DNA of 64,000 nucleotides. Origin: Anaerofilum hominis. Lineage in GTDB: Bacteria > Bacillota > Clostridia > Oscillospirales > Ruminococcaceae. Location: contig NZ_JACONZ010000001.1 of assembly GCF_014287275.1 (NCBI RefSeq), positions 1 to 64,000 of the forward strand, given 5' to 3'. Below the pieces are notes generated by a model, which was not told the origin of the DNA, searched no databases, and saw only the letters and a list, made by a program, of their open reading frames with translations. Positions 27,334-36,232 of this stretch are shown here, in pieces. How positions within the stretch are numbered: the stretch's first letter is position 1; each line of letters starts with the position of its first letter. Both the position numbers and the translations under genes were made by a program.

Positions 27334-28101
27334 ATGATCCGATTGATCGCAAGCGACATTGACGGGACCCTGCTGCAGAACGGCGCGCGGGACCTCAGCG
27401 AAGAACTGTTTGACCTGATCCGAAAGCTCCACCGCAGCGGCATCCTCTTTGTCCCGGCCAGCGGCCGGCAATATCTCAACCTGCGCAGTCTGTTCGCGCC
27501 GGTGGCGGATGAACTGATCTATCTGTGTGAAAATGGGGCACTGGTGATGGAAAAAGACCGCGCCCTGAGCAAGACGGCTCTGGAACGCGACGCGGGGCTG
27601 GAGCTTATCCGCCAGATTCAGGAATATCAGCCGCTGGAGGTTCTGGTCAGCGGTGAGCGCACCTGCTACGTCTCGCCGCGCAGGCCGGACTATGTGGACC
27701 ATATCCGCTATTTTGTGGGCAACCGCACCACGGCCGTGGAAGATTTCTCCGCGATAGAGGAGCCGTTTCTCAAGATCTCAGCGTGGTGTCCGGACGGGGT
27801 GACCCCAAAGATCGAACGCTTTTTTGAGACCCGCTGGGCGGACCAGGTCAGCGTTGCGGTGGCAGGGGAGTGCTGGCTGGATTTCACCCTTGCCAACAAG
27901 GGCACCGGCCTGCAGGCGATTTCAGAGCGTCTTGGCATCCCCCCTGCGCAGATCGCCGTCTTTGGAGATAACTTTAACGACCTGCCCATGATGCGGTTCG
28001 CCGGCGTCTCCTATGCAATGGAGGGGGCGTCCCCGGGCGTGAAAGCCCAGGCGGATCACACCTGCCGCCGTGTGGAAGAAGTTTTGAAAGATTTTATTTG
28101 A
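27334..28101 (+). CDS. HAD phosphatase, Cof/YwpJ type
   Basis: 255 residues. Motif I DIDGTLL with the nucleophile aspartate, motif II in the 'VPASGRQYLNL' strand, a C2-type cap domain in the middle, motif III lysine in 'LANKGTGLQAISERLG', and motif IV GDNFNDLPMM. Members dephosphorylate sugar phosphates or flavin/pyridoxal phosphates; the substrate here is unknown. Two ATGs six bases apart are possible; the second has better spacing from AGGG. Cytosolic, likely monocistronic. Confidence 0.9.
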   Translation: MIRLIASDIDGTLLQNGARDLSEELFDLIRKLHRSGILFVPASGRQYLNLRSLFAPVADELIYLCENGALVMEKDRALSKTALERDAGLELIRQIQEYQPLEVLVSGERTCYVSPRRPDYVDHIRYFVGNRTTAVEDFSAIEEPFLKISAWCPDGVTPKIERFFETRWADQVSVAVAGECWLDFTLANKGTGLQAISERLGIPPAQIAVFGDNFNDLPMMRFAGVSYAMEGASPGVKAQADHTCRRVEEVLKDFI

Positions 28102-28377
28102 AAAGTAGTATAACTTTACACCAAAAAATGACTTCATATGGCTTTTTATTCTGCGATGGAAGTCTTTAATCCAGGTGGAGGAGGGGAGCCAGACCGCATT
28201 TGGGCGTTGCCGCAGAAAGATTGCGGGAGCCTTGTCGACCTCTGAAGGTCAGAAAAGCAGATTTTGAAAGAGCAAAACGGACAAATTTTCGCCGCGCTTT
28301 TTTGAAAGAGCTGAAAGTGTCCGCCCGAACCAGTCGGAATGGCCGCTTACGGCAAAACCGACACCAGAGGAGCGCTT
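28102..28377. other. Intergenic stretch, nothing recognised
   Basis: About 275 bases between the convergent HAD and small membrane-protein genes. No clear terminator, RNA or gene. Confidence 0.4.
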
Positions 28378-28746
28378 TCAGTCCGTTATTGTGATCCCAT
28401 AACAGCGTGTAAAGGTTTCCGGCTCGTCATACACCACAGAGGTCCCCACGACCAGATACAGCTCGTTTTGCAGCTCAAGATCCGAAAGCCTGCGCCTTTT
28501 TCCCGCTTCGTCCCGGATCTGGGTGTCTTTCTGCAGTGCGACGCGCTTGGGGCCTGCCTCGGTGGCGAGGAGAAGAAGCGCATGTCCGCCGTCATCGATA
28601 TCCAGTTCTTGCAGAACGCCGCACAGATATATTCTCGGCTCCATCTGCTCTACACGCAGAGCATGCAGGCGCAGGAGCAACAGGATATTGGCAAAGCAGA
28701 GAAGTGCGATCATAACGGCCGGCAGGGCGCGCCGTATCTTATTCAT
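28378..28746 (-). CDS. Small membrane-anchored protein, unknown
   Basis: 122 residues: one N-terminal hydrophobic helix (about 8-30, 'ALPAVMIALLCFANILLLL') then an external beta-rich domain ('YLCGVLQELDIDDGGHALLLLA...' in part) that looks OB-fold-like. The ATG follows an excellent GGGGAGGAAACAGG site. I recognise no named family; the signal-anchor-plus-small-domain layout suggests a cell-envelope accessory protein. Confidence 0.72.
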   Translation of the reverse strand: MNKIRRALPAVMIALLCFANILLLLRLHALRVEQMEPRIYLCGVLQELDIDDGGHALLLLATEAGPKRVALQKDTQIRDEAGKRRRLSDLELQNELYLVVGTSVVYDEPETFTRCYGITITD

Positions 28747-28863
28747 CCTGTTTCCTCCCCGGTTTCTCGTGTTCAGGCGGAAAACGCCTCGGCAATTCTT
28801 TTATTCGTTTTCTTTTATTATATCATATCCCCGGGTGAAAGCTGCGCCGCCGCCTGAAAAAGT

Positions 28864-28892
28864 CAAATCCCCCGGCTTAGCCGTGGGGGCAG
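28864..28892. repeat. IS200/IS605-like end hairpin (solo)
   Basis: CCCCCGGC (28869-28876), loop TTA, then GCC-GT-GGGGG (28880-28889): an imperfect hairpin with a two-base bulge, of the kind found at the ends of IS200/IS605-group elements. No tnpA or tnpB gene is near, so it looks like a remnant or a dispersed hairpin unit. Confidence 0.45.
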
Positions 28893-29125
28893 GGGCTCTA
28901 TAAGGGGCCTGTCACCAGACAGCCTCTAAAGAGGCACGAAATTTTTTCATTCACATCACTTGCCTCACTTGCCCTGCAAGCCCGTAAACAGGTTTATTAT
29001 TCCTTTATTCGATAGCCATTCTGATCTGCAGGATGGTTTGCAGCGGCTCGCTGCACCTGACGCCGGAAGCCAAAGCTTTTTTACGCAAAACCTCCGCCGC
29101 CATAGCCGGCGGTCGCTGTGACAAT
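28893..29125. other. Intergenic stretch downstream of glmS
   Basis: No gene supported. It contains the short palindrome CCTCTAAAGAGG near 28922-28933 and leads to two strong terminators. Confidence 0.4.
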
Positions 29126-29154
29126 AAAAAATAGCCGCGCAGCGGCTATTTTTT
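29126..29154. terminator. Bidirectional terminator (distal, glmS side)
   Basis: AAAAAATAGCCGC (29126-29138) / GCGGCTATTTTTT (29142-29154), three-base loop. Nearly the same hairpin recurs at 49026-49052. Confidence 0.85.
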
Positions 29155-29201
29155 CGGCCATCCGCCCGGTTGCCGCACCAGCGGCGAGGGCGGAGCAATA
29201 A

Positions 29202-29240
29202 AAAACACCGCCAGGCCGCTTCGGCCTGACGGTGTTTTGA
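29202..29240. terminator. Terminator of glmS
   Basis: Stem AAAACACCG-c-CAGGCCG with CGGCCTG-a-CGGTGTTTT (one C/A mismatch), three-base loop; A and T runs on the two sides. It lies about 95 bases past the glmS stop. Confidence 0.82.
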
Positions 29241-29334
29241 CTTTGAATATCTTTTATCGGGACTGAAGTTCTACGCCGCCTCTGAACAGGGCAGGCAGGG
29301 AAGGCGGACGGCCCGCTGCCGCGCGCGGCAAGTG

Positions 29335-31155
29335 TTATTCCACTGTCACGCTTTTTGCCAGGTTGCGCGGCTTGTCAACGTCGCAGCCCCGCAGCACCGC
29401 CATGTAATAGGCGAAAAGCTGCAGAGGCACCACCAGCAGCATGGGCATGAAGATCTCTTCATACCGTGGCAGTTTTACCACATAGTCCGCCACGTCCTGC
29501 GGCACCTCGACGCCCTCTTTGCAGAACAGGATCACCCTGGCGCCCCGGCTTTTGGTCTCTTTCACATTGCTGATCGTCTTTTCAAAAATCGCGTCCTGGG
29601 TGGCCAGGGCAATGACCGGGGTGCCGTCCACGATCAGGCTGATGGTGCCGTGCTTGAGCTCGCCGGCCGCATAAGCCTCGGAATGAATGTAGCTGATCTC
29701 TTTCAGCTTCAATGACCCCTCCAGGCTCAGGGCATAGTCGAAACCGCGCCCCAGATAAAACAGGTCCTCACAGTTCATAAAAAGAGAGGCCAGATATTTG
29801 ATATGCTCCGTGTCGGCCAGAAGCCCCTCCAATAGCTGGGGCAGGCGGTCCAGTTCGCCCACATAGCGGCGGGTCTCCTCCTTCGTCAGGGTGCCGCGGG
29901 CCAGGGCCAGCCGCAGGGCAAAAACATACAGGACCGCCAGCTGGACGCTGTAAGCCTTGGTGCTCGCCACGGCGATCTCAGGGCCCGCATAGGTGTACAT
30001 GACATAATCCGCCGCACGCGCGATGGATGAGCCGACCACGTTGACGATGGCCAGCGTCCTGGCGCCTTTTTCTTTGGCTAGCTTGAGCGCGGCCAGCGTG
30101 TCCAGCGTCTCACCGCTCTGAGAGACGATGATCACCAGATCGTTTTTGTCCACGATGGGGTCCCGATAGCGAAATTCAGAAGCGATGTCCACCTCGGTCG
30201 GCACCCTCGTCAGGCGCTCGATGGCGGTTTTTCCCACCATGCCCGCATGCATGGCAGTGCCGCAGGCCACGATATGGATGCGCTCGATGCCGCGCAGCGC
30301 CTCGTCCGTCAGCTCCGGCAGATGAAGCTCCGGCAGCCCGTTTTCCAGCCGGGAATTGATGGTGCTGGCCATGGCGCGGGGCTGCTCGTGGATCTCTTTG
30401 AGCATGAAGTGCGCGTAACCGCTTTTTTCCGCCGCTTCCACATCCCAGTCGGCGGTGAGCCGCTCTTTTTCCAGCGGCTTTCCGAATTCATTGTAAATGC
30501 GGATCCCAGCCTCGTCGATCTCGGCGATCTCGCCCTCTTCCAGAATGCTGTACTCCCTTGTATATTTGAGCAACGCGGGGATATCGGAGGCAAGAAAATT
30601 CTCGCCCTCGCCATAGCCGACGATCAGAGGGCTTTCTTTGCGCACGGCATAGATGCGGCCGGGAAGATCGCGGAAAAGGATGGCAAGCCCGTAGCTGCCC
30701 CGCACTTTGGCAAGGGTCCTGATGATCGTGGAGAGCGGATCGCCGTCGTAATGGTAGTCCAGCAGCTTTACCAGGACCTCGGTATCGGTCTCGCTTTCAA
30801 AAGTATAGCCGTTCTGCAGCAAAAATTCTTTCAGTTTGAGATAATTTTCGATAATGCCGTTGTGCACGATGCTGATGCGCGAGCTGGATTGGGGATGGCT
30901 GTTGACGTCAGACGGCGCGCCGTGGGTGGCCCAGCGCGTGTGCCCGATGCCGCAGCGGGACTCAATGGGCGCCCGCCCGCGCAGTTTCTCCGCCAGGATC
31001 TTCAAACGGCCGGTCGCTTTGACCACCTCGATCTCGCTGCCCTCAAACAGGGCCACGCCCGCCGAGTCGTACCCGCGGTATTCCAGCTTGCTCAGACAGT
31101 CGATCAGGACCTCCGCGGCCTCGCGGCGGCCGACATAGCCGACAATTCCACACAT
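29335..31155 (-). CDS. glmS: Glucosamine-6-phosphate synthase
   Basis: 606 residues. Makes glucosamine-6-phosphate from fructose-6-phosphate and glutamine, the entry step to peptidoglycan amino sugars. N-terminal glutaminase domain begins MCGIVGYVG, whose Cys becomes the nucleophile after Met removal; 'GIGHTRWATHG' and 'IVHNGIIENY' follow. Two SIS domains: 'ACGTAMHAG', 'SQSGETLDTL' in the first and 'LGRGFDYALSLEGSLKLKEISYIHSEAYAAGELKHG' region in the second; ends 'NLAKSVTVE'. Start fixed by Cys2 and GGAGAT. I saw no glmS ribozyme in the leader. Confidence 0.97.
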   Translation of the reverse strand: MCGIVGYVGRREAAEVLIDCLSKLEYRGYDSAGVALFEGSEIEVVKATGRLKILAEKLRGRAPIESRCGIGHTRWATHGAPSDVNSHPQSSSRISIVHNGIIENYLKLKEFLLQNGYTFESETDTEVLVKLLDYHYDGDPLSTIIRTLAKVRGSYGLAILFRDLPGRIYAVRKESPLIVGYGEGENFLASDIPALLKYTREYSILEEGEIAEIDEAGIRIYNEFGKPLEKERLTADWDVEAAEKSGYAHFMLKEIHEQPRAMASTINSRLENGLPELHLPELTDEALRGIERIHIVACGTAMHAGMVGKTAIERLTRVPTEVDIASEFRYRDPIVDKNDLVIIVSQSGETLDTLAALKLAKEKGARTLAIVNVVGSSIARAADYVMYTYAGPEIAVASTKAYSVQLAVLYVFALRLALARGTLTKEETRRYVGELDRLPQLLEGLLADTEHIKYLASLFMNCEDLFYLGRGFDYALSLEGSLKLKEISYIHSEAYAAGELKHGTISLIVDGTPVIALATQDAIFEKTISNVKETKSRGARVILFCKEGVEVPQDVADYVVKLPRYEEIFMPMLLVVPLQLFAYYMAVLRGCDVDKPRNLAKSVTVE

Positions 31156-31179
31156 AAAAAAATCTCCTTTATCAAACAC

Positions 31180-31785
31180 AGTATAGGCTGAAAAGACAAA
31201 ATAAAACCAGAGGTAGTCCCCAGGGGGAGATACCGTGTTTTGTGCGTCTTTTCACTTTTCAGAAAAAGCCGTCTTTTCGGCCATTTCCGCTGTACGCCGT
31301 CTGCGGCATACGTTTTTTTTGCGCGCGCGGGACCCAACCTGCCGCGGCGCGATCACCATAACCGGCTGTGAGGGGCCACTTCAAAAGAGCTGCTGCGCTT
31401 TACGCGGCAAACCCCTCAAAAGCGACACCACACCCCGGCTTCGCGCCCTCTGGGCGGGCCTGCGAAGCGGGCAGCCGAAAAAACTGCAGGGCGCTAAAAG
31501 CCGCTGCAAAAATCCATTTTTATCCCGTAAAGACGTCTCTGTTGCGGCATTGCTGCCGTTTTTTGTGCGTCTTCTTACGACCCATCCGGGAATCGGGCCG
31601 GCGAAGCATCCGCCGAATCTTTCGATGGAGGCCGCTGTCTTTGGCCGGAAAAACATCCTGCCGGGAAGCGGTCCCGCAAACTTCGCACCTCGTCACCCCA
31701 CGCTCTTGTGCGGGCGGGGGCCCGGCGCTTAGGGCTGCATGGCGATCAAACCTCCTCTGCCGTTTACGGCGTTCTCGGCGCTTTC
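31180..31785. other. Long intergenic region without a supported gene
   Basis: About 600 bases between glmS and the next minus-strand gene end. Open frames here lack ribosome sites and family resemblance. An imperfect hairpin followed by eight Ts lies near 31291-31320 on the plus strand. The glmS promoter should be in the first 100 bases, but only a TATACT-like -10 was seen and no good -35. Confidence 0.45.
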
Positions 31786-32328
31786 CTATCTGCCCCGGCC
31801 AAAAACCATCGGGCGCAGCCGATAATAATAGACCAGCCTGATCTTCACCAGAGCCAGGTCGTATACGATAAAGGCAAAATTGCCGAGCAGCACCAGCCCC
31901 GCCAGAAACAGGTGTGAAGAGCCGCTGAACTCCTCGACGATCTCGCCGATAGGAAACACGAACAGGATCAAACTGTACATCACAAAGACCGACAGATCAA
32001 ACACTGTCATCTTTGCCAGCCATTGTATCGCCTTTTTGTGGATTTTGTCAAGTTTTCCCTTTATCATGGGGTAATATCCGAGAAGAAAAATAAAGATCAG
32101 GCTCATCTCTTTGTCGGGGACGACAAAAAAGGAGAGCGCACTCACCACAGCCCAGGCCATCAGCCCGCTCTGCAGGTTAAACTCCAGCGCCACCGGCCAC
32201 AGCAGGATACCGGCGAGGGCAGGCGCTGTAAAGGTGGCCAGCGGAAGCATCCCGCCCAAAAACATGATCACGGTGGCGAGGGCGGCAAAAACGCCGCACA
32301 GCGCGACCCTCCTGGTTTGCGAATGCAT
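31786..32328 (-). CDS. Polytopic membrane protein, ECF S-component-like
   Basis: 180 residues with about six hydrophobic segments. The opening 'RRVALCGVFAALATVIMFLGG' resembles the first helix of ECF-transporter substrate-binding (S) components, but no vitamin-specific motif is recognised. The ATG lies one base after the J-like gene stop with GGGGAGG inside that gene's end, so translation is coupled. Third gene of a DUF5685 / J-like / membrane-protein operon. Confidence 0.68.
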   Translation of the reverse strand: MHSQTRRVALCGVFAALATVIMFLGGMLPLATFTAPALAGILLWPVALEFNLQSGLMAWAVVSALSFFVVPDKEMSLIFIFLLGYYPMIKGKLDKIHKKAIQWLAKMTVFDLSVFVMYSLILFVFPIGEIVEEFSGSSHLFLAGLVLLGNFAFIVYDLALVKIRLVYYYRLRPMVFGRGR

Positions 32329-32329
32329 C

Positions 32330-32923
32330 TCAGCAGCAGCCTCCCCGTCCAAAACCGCAGCAGAGATCCACGCACATCAGCGCAGTGCACATATCGCAGC
32401 AGCTGCAGCCGGCCACACCCTGCGGCGTCCCCGCATAGGGGTTGCCCGCCATATTGCCGGACGCAGAATTTTTCAGCCTGCTGCAGGCGGCGGCGTATTC
32501 GCGGTTATCGGGGCAAAGGGAAGACGCCTTTTCAAAATAGGGCAGGGCCTGCCCCAGCCACCCCTTATAATAATAGGCGCTGGCGCACAAAAAGTTCCAC
32601 TCTCCGCTCACAGCGCTCTCGTCCTGCTCCTGCAATTTGCGCAGAGCCTCGTCCGCCTTTCCCTCGTTGATCAGGCGGCGGATCTTGGCATAGCGGCTGT
32701 CCCTGCCGCCGGAAGCCCCCGCGCCCGCGCCGGTGCGCAGCGTCCCCATAAGCGTGTCAAAGGCTTCGTTGATCTCCGCCATCTGCCGGTCCGCCTCCTC
32801 CGCAAGGGGCGAGGCGGCATAGTTTTCGGCGCTGTATTTCTGCGCCAGGGCTTTGTAGGCGGCTTTGATCTCCTCTTCCGTGGCGCCGGGCTGCAGATGC
32901 AGTACCTCATATGGGTCTCTCAT
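32330..32923 (-). CDS. J-like domain protein lacking HPD, Cys-rich tail
   Basis: 197 residues. The N-terminal 65 residues follow the DnaJ J-domain ('DPYEVLHLQPGATEEEIKAAY', then 'MAEINEAFDTL'), but the HPD tripeptide that activates Hsp70 is replaced by SAE in 'KYSAENY'. Residues about 80-145 form a TPR-like helical pair ('WNFLCASAYYYKGWLGQALPYFEKA'). The C-terminus is cysteine-rich (CSCCDMC...CVDLCC...CC) and could bind metal or insert into or attach to membrane. It overlaps the upstream DUF5685 gene by 17 bases. A degenerate J-protein is unlikely to be a normal DnaK co-chaperone. Confidence 0.85.
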   Translation of the reverse strand: MRDPYEVLHLQPGATEEEIKAAYKALAQKYSAENYAASPLAEEADRQMAEINEAFDTLMGTLRTGAGAGASGGRDSRYAKIRRLINEGKADEALRKLQEQDESAVSGEWNFLCASAYYYKGWLGQALPYFEKASSLCPDNREYAAACSRLKNSASGNMAGNPYAGTPQGVAGCSCCDMCTALMCVDLCCGFGRGGCC

Positions 32924-33782
32924 GGCGGTTTCTCCTTTTGTCCTTTTGACTTTCCCCGATCCTCAGGATGCTCTGGGGCAGCCCAAGGTACATCACATTA
33001 TCTAAAAGCGCCCGGTTTTCTTGAAGCGGCAGGAGATTGTAGCACAGTGTCGCCTCACCGGCGCACATGTTGCACAGCGCCCGGGCCTGGCACAGCATTT
33101 CCTCCCGGCAGACGCCGGCCCGCAGGAATACGTTGTAGCGGTCCTGTGCGGCATCGCGCTCAAAATCCTCCGCCGCGTCGAGAAAATAGATGACGCGGCC
33201 CAAAAAAAGCCCATATCGTTCCAGGATGGGACGCTGCTCATCCTTTGCGGCACATGCGGCAAAAAGGCCGCTCAGCAGTTCCGCGCTGGGGGCCGCGGCC
33301 TCGTCCGGCAGCGCGCATCCCGCGGCTTCCAGTTCAGCCTGACGCGCCATACAGCGGGAAAAAAGCGCATCCAGCTCCGGCCGCCGCCGTGTCGCTTCGC
33401 CATAGCCGCTTTTGAGGGCGAGGCAGGCCGTGCCGGAAACCACCCGCCGCAGCGCGCCCTCGTCTTCAAGGTCGTCTCTCAGCTTGTACCAGCTGAGCAG
33501 CAGCAGGGCGTCCGCCGCAAGGGCAAGGCCCGGGGTGGGCCCGCTGATGGGATGCCGGGCAAACGGCCCCGCAATGCAGCGCTCCGGGGAAAGCTGCGGC
33601 GGCACTCCCGCAAGGCCGTCCGCCGCAAGGGCGATCAGCACCAGGTCATAGTTGAGCAGCAGACGGCTGGCCTGACCATAACGGCGGCCCAGCTCCTTGC
33701 ACAGGCCGCAGTAAACGCCGCGGTAGGCCCTGTATTCCCGTATCCGCAGCTCGTCGTTCAAAGGCGTCAGGTACCCGAACAC
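32907..33782 (-). CDS. DUF5685 family protein
   Basis: 291 residues from a GTG start preceded by AAAGGAG. The N-terminus carries 'ELRIREYRAYRGVYCGLCKELGRRYG', the conserved opening of DUF5685, with CGLC; mid-protein 'LLLLSWYKLRDDLEDEG' and 'IYFLDAAEDFERDAAQDRYN' give acid-rich helices reminiscent of all-alpha prenyltransferase-like metal sites. Function unknown. First gene of the three-gene operon; the J-like protein may assist it. Confidence 0.8.
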   Translation of the reverse strand: MFGYLTPLNDELRIREYRAYRGVYCGLCKELGRRYGQASRLLLNYDLVLIALAADGLAGVPPQLSPERCIAGPFARHPISGPTPGLALAADALLLLSWYKLRDDLEDEGALRRVVSGTACLALKSGYGEATRRRPELDALFSRCMARQAELEAAGCALPDEAAAPSAELLSGLFAACAAKDEQRPILERYGLFLGRVIYFLDAAEDFERDAAQDRYNVFLRAGVCREEMLCQARALCNMCAGEATLCYNLLPLQENRALLDNVMYLGLPQSILRIGESQKDKRRNRHERPI

Positions 33783-33816
33783 GGCGCAGCTCCTTTCCCG
33801 GAGATTTAACAGTATT

Positions 33817-33845
33817 ACTATACACTATTTGCACCGTGTTTACAA
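33817..33845 (-). promoter_or_regulatory. Promoter of the DUF5685 operon
   Basis: Minus strand TTGTAA (33845-33840) and TATAGT (33822-33817), 17-base spacer, 35 bases upstream of the GTG. Confidence 0.65.
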
Positions 33846-33863
33846 ACTTTATTCAGGCCCGCC

Positions 33864-34757
33864 TCACGGGGCTGTGGGGGCCTCTGCCGCTTCGGGAGAG
33901 GCCGAGGGCGTGGGACTGGGCTCCGGCGTGGGCAGCGGATAGTTTTGGACCGTGTCGAACGTATACCCCATGCTTGAAAGCTCGCGGATGATATCCGGCA
34001 GGGCCTCAGCCGTGGTTTTGGTGGCGCCGGTATCGTGCATCAATACGATAATGCGGTCGTGCCCTTTTGCCTCCTTGAGCACATGCCCCAGGATCGTGGA
34101 AGCGGAGGGGTGGCCGCCCACGGCGTCGTAAGCGCAGACGTTCCAGTCAAAATAGCGGTATCCCCGCTCGGCCGCCTGCTTTTTGAGCGCTTTCATGATA
34201 CCGCTGCCGCCGTATTTGTGCGATACCGTGTTGGTGCTTCCGCCGGGAAAGCGCAGACAGTTGAGCTGCTGATCGCCGACATAGGGCTTCAGCTTTTCTT
34301 TTTCCTCCTCGAGATCTTCCCAGAACCCGCCGGTGCTGGAATAGATGGTGCGGTAGCGATGGCTGTTGCTGTGCAGTGCGATCTGGTGCCCCTCCGCCGC
34401 GGTGCGGGAGAGCAGGGGCAGATACTTTTCGTTGTTTTCCGCCGTACAGACAAAAAAAGTAGCGGGGACCCCGAACTCCTTCAGGGTGTCCAGCACCTGC
34501 TCAGTGGTTTTGCTGGGGCCGTCGTCAAAGGTGAGATAAGCCACTTTCTGCGCGCCGTCCGGGGCGGCGTCGGGGGCAGGGCTGACGGCGGGCAGGCCGG
34601 CCGCAACGCCGTCGGAGGCGCCCCCGGCCAGATCTTCATTGGTGCAATAGGAAACACCGCCGCGCAGCGCGTGCAGGCCCAGGCCGCCGGCAAGGGCGAG
34701 GAGAAGCACAGCTGCAATGATTTTTTGTTTTTTGCTGATGATAAGGGTATAGAACAT
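33864..34757 (-). CDS. Membrane-anchored polysaccharide deacetylase
   Basis: 297 residues. Signal anchor at about 12-32, short linker, then a NodB homology domain: motif 1 LTFDDGPSKTT with the catalytic/metal aspartates, motif 2 HSNSH, motif 3 RFPGGS, motif 4 'DWNV' and motif 5 LMHD. The likely substrate is peptidoglycan or another cell-surface polymer, as in PdaA-like enzymes. Ends in a Pro/Ser/Thr-rich tail. Divergent from rmuC. Confidence 0.93.
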   Translation of the reverse strand: MFYTLIISKKQKIIAAVLLLALAGGLGLHALRGGVSYCTNEDLAGGASDGVAAGLPAVSPAPDAAPDGAQKVAYLTFDDGPSKTTEQVLDTLKEFGVPATFFVCTAENNEKYLPLLSRTAAEGHQIALHSNSHRYRTIYSSTGGFWEDLEEEKEKLKPYVGDQQLNCLRFPGGSTNTVSHKYGGSGIMKALKKQAAERGYRYFDWNVCAYDAVGGHPSASTILGHVLKEAKGHDRIIVLMHDTGATKTTAEALPDIIRELSSMGYTFDTVQNYPLPTPEPSPTPSASPEAAEAPTAP

Positions 34758-34779
34758 AATTTACCGGCCACCTTTTGAG

Positions 34780-34808
34780 TTGATTTGGAGTGGAAGAGCA
34801 CTTATACT
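34780..34808 (+). promoter_or_regulatory. Promoter of rmuC
   Basis: TTGATT (34780-34785) and TATACT (34803-34808), 17-base spacer, 59 bases upstream of rmuC. Confidence 0.68.
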
Positions 34809-34867
34809 ATACCTATGAATCGCTGCTGCGGTTTATTTCCCGGAAGCTGCCGGAAGGAGAAACACGG

Positions 34868-36172
34868 ATGACTGACTTTCAATTTTATCTGCTTGTGGGG
34901 CTTGCGGTGGTCAGCCTGGCGCTTTCCTTTGCCGCCCTGCTGCGAAAGGGCGGCGGCCGGGGCGCAGATGAGGCGCTGCGCCGCGACCTGAACGACGAGC
35001 TGCGCGCCACCCGCACCGAGATGGCCGCCTCGATGAACGGCGCCCTGAAAAATTACGGCGCAGTGCAGGCCGCCACCCTCAAGCAGATCGCAGAGCTGCA
35101 GGACAACCGCCTGCAGGGCCTGGACGAGCGGTTTAAAACGCTCTCCCTGCAGACAGAACTCAAACTGGACGCCGTGCGCCGCACCATGGAGACCCGTCTG
35201 TCGGCCCTGCAGGAGGACAACGCAAAAAAGCTGGATCAGATGCGGGAAACCGTGGACGAGAAGCTGCAAAAAACGCTGGAGGATAAACTGTCCAAGAGTT
35301 TTGGGCTGGTGAATGAACGGCTGGAACAGGTGTACAAAGGCCTGGGAGAGATGCAGAATCTGGCGGTAGGAGTGGGAGACCTGAAAAAGGTCCTCTCCAA
35401 TGTCAAAACGCGGGGGATCTTGGGGGAGATCCAGCTCGGGGCCATCCTCAAAGAGATCCTGACGCCCGATCAATACGATGAAAACGTCGCCACCCGCAAG
35501 GGCGCCAGCGAACGGGTGGAATTTGCCGTCAAGCTGCCGGCAGGGGAAGCGGGAGAGTTTATCTATCTTCCCATTGACGCCAAGTTCCCGGGCGACTGCT
35601 ATGCTGACCTGATGGACGCCTATGACAGCGGGGACGCGGTCCGCGTGGAAGCCGCTGGGAAGATGCTGGAAAACCGCATCCGCAGCGAGGCGAAAGACAT
35701 CCGCGACAAGTATATCCATGTGCCCGACACCACCGAGTTCGGCATTCTGTTCCTGCCCGTGGAGGGGCTTTATGCGGAAGTGGTCCGCCGCGGCATGGTA
35801 GAGCGCCTGCAGAGCGACTACAAGGTGAATATCGCCGGACCCACCACCATGGCGGCGCTGCTCAACAGCCTGCAGATGGGGTTCCGCACCCTTGCGATCC
35901 AGAAGCGTTCCAGCGAGGTATGGGATATTCTCGGCGGGGTGAAGTCCGAGTTTGAAACCTTTGGCAAGGCGCTGGCGCAGGCTCAAAACCGGCTGCACCA
36001 GGCCTCGGATGAGCTGGAAAATCTGGTCGGGGTGCGCACGCGGCAGATCCAGCGGCGTCTGCGCGGGGTGACCACTTTACAGGACCCGGCTGCAGAGGAA
36101 GCGGACGGGGCTGAGGCTGAGGCACCGCATGTGGGGCGCGGCGAGGATAAAAATAATTTACCTGGATATTGA
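34868..36172 (+). CDS. rmuC: RmuC DNA recombination protein
   Basis: 434 residues. N-terminal membrane helix (about 4-24), long coiled coil (about 35-170), then the RmuC nuclease-like domain with 'TRGILGEIQLGAILKEIL', 'IDAKFPGDCYADLMDAYD', 'IHVPDTTEFGILFLPVEGLYAEV' and 'NIAGPTTMAALLNSLQMGF'. RmuC limits recombination at inverted repeats. Start ATG has GGAAGGAG upstream; a longer reading from 34790 lacks a site and would overlap the promoter. The tRNA-Leu promoter begins inside the stop region. Confidence 0.95.
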   Translation: MTDFQFYLLVGLAVVSLALSFAALLRKGGGRGADEALRRDLNDELRATRTEMAASMNGALKNYGAVQAATLKQIAELQDNRLQGLDERFKTLSLQTELKLDAVRRTMETRLSALQEDNAKKLDQMRETVDEKLQKTLEDKLSKSFGLVNERLEQVYKGLGEMQNLAVGVGDLKKVLSNVKTRGILGEIQLGAILKEILTPDQYDENVATRKGASERVEFAVKLPAGEAGEFIYLPIDAKFPGDCYADLMDAYDSGDAVRVEAAGKMLENRIRSEAKDIRDKYIHVPDTTEFGILFLPVEGLYAEVVRRGMVERLQSDYKVNIAGPTTMAALLNSLQMGFRTLAIQKRSSEVWDILGGVKSEFETFGKALAQAQNRLHQASDELENLVGVRTRQIQRRLRGVTTLQDPAAEEADGAEAEAPHVGRGEDKNNLPGY

Positions 36173-36198
36173 CTTTCCCGCGCGTACTGTGCTAGAAT
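36169..36198 (+). promoter_or_regulatory. Promoter of tRNA-Leu
   Basis: TTGACT (36169-36174) and TAGAAT (36193-36198), 18-base spacer, 34 bases before the tRNA. Confidence 0.7.
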
Positions 36199-36232
36199 AA
36201 GTTTCGCGGCAAAGAGATGCGCCGCGAGATAA

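Noticed and set aside
31180..31500. glmS ribozyme upstream of glmS
   Set aside because: The leader was read on the minus strand for the conserved core and none was recognised.
31235..31732. 165-residue plus-strand frame in the glmS-side gap
   Set aside because: No ribosome site, no membrane or domain pattern, and low-complexity composition.
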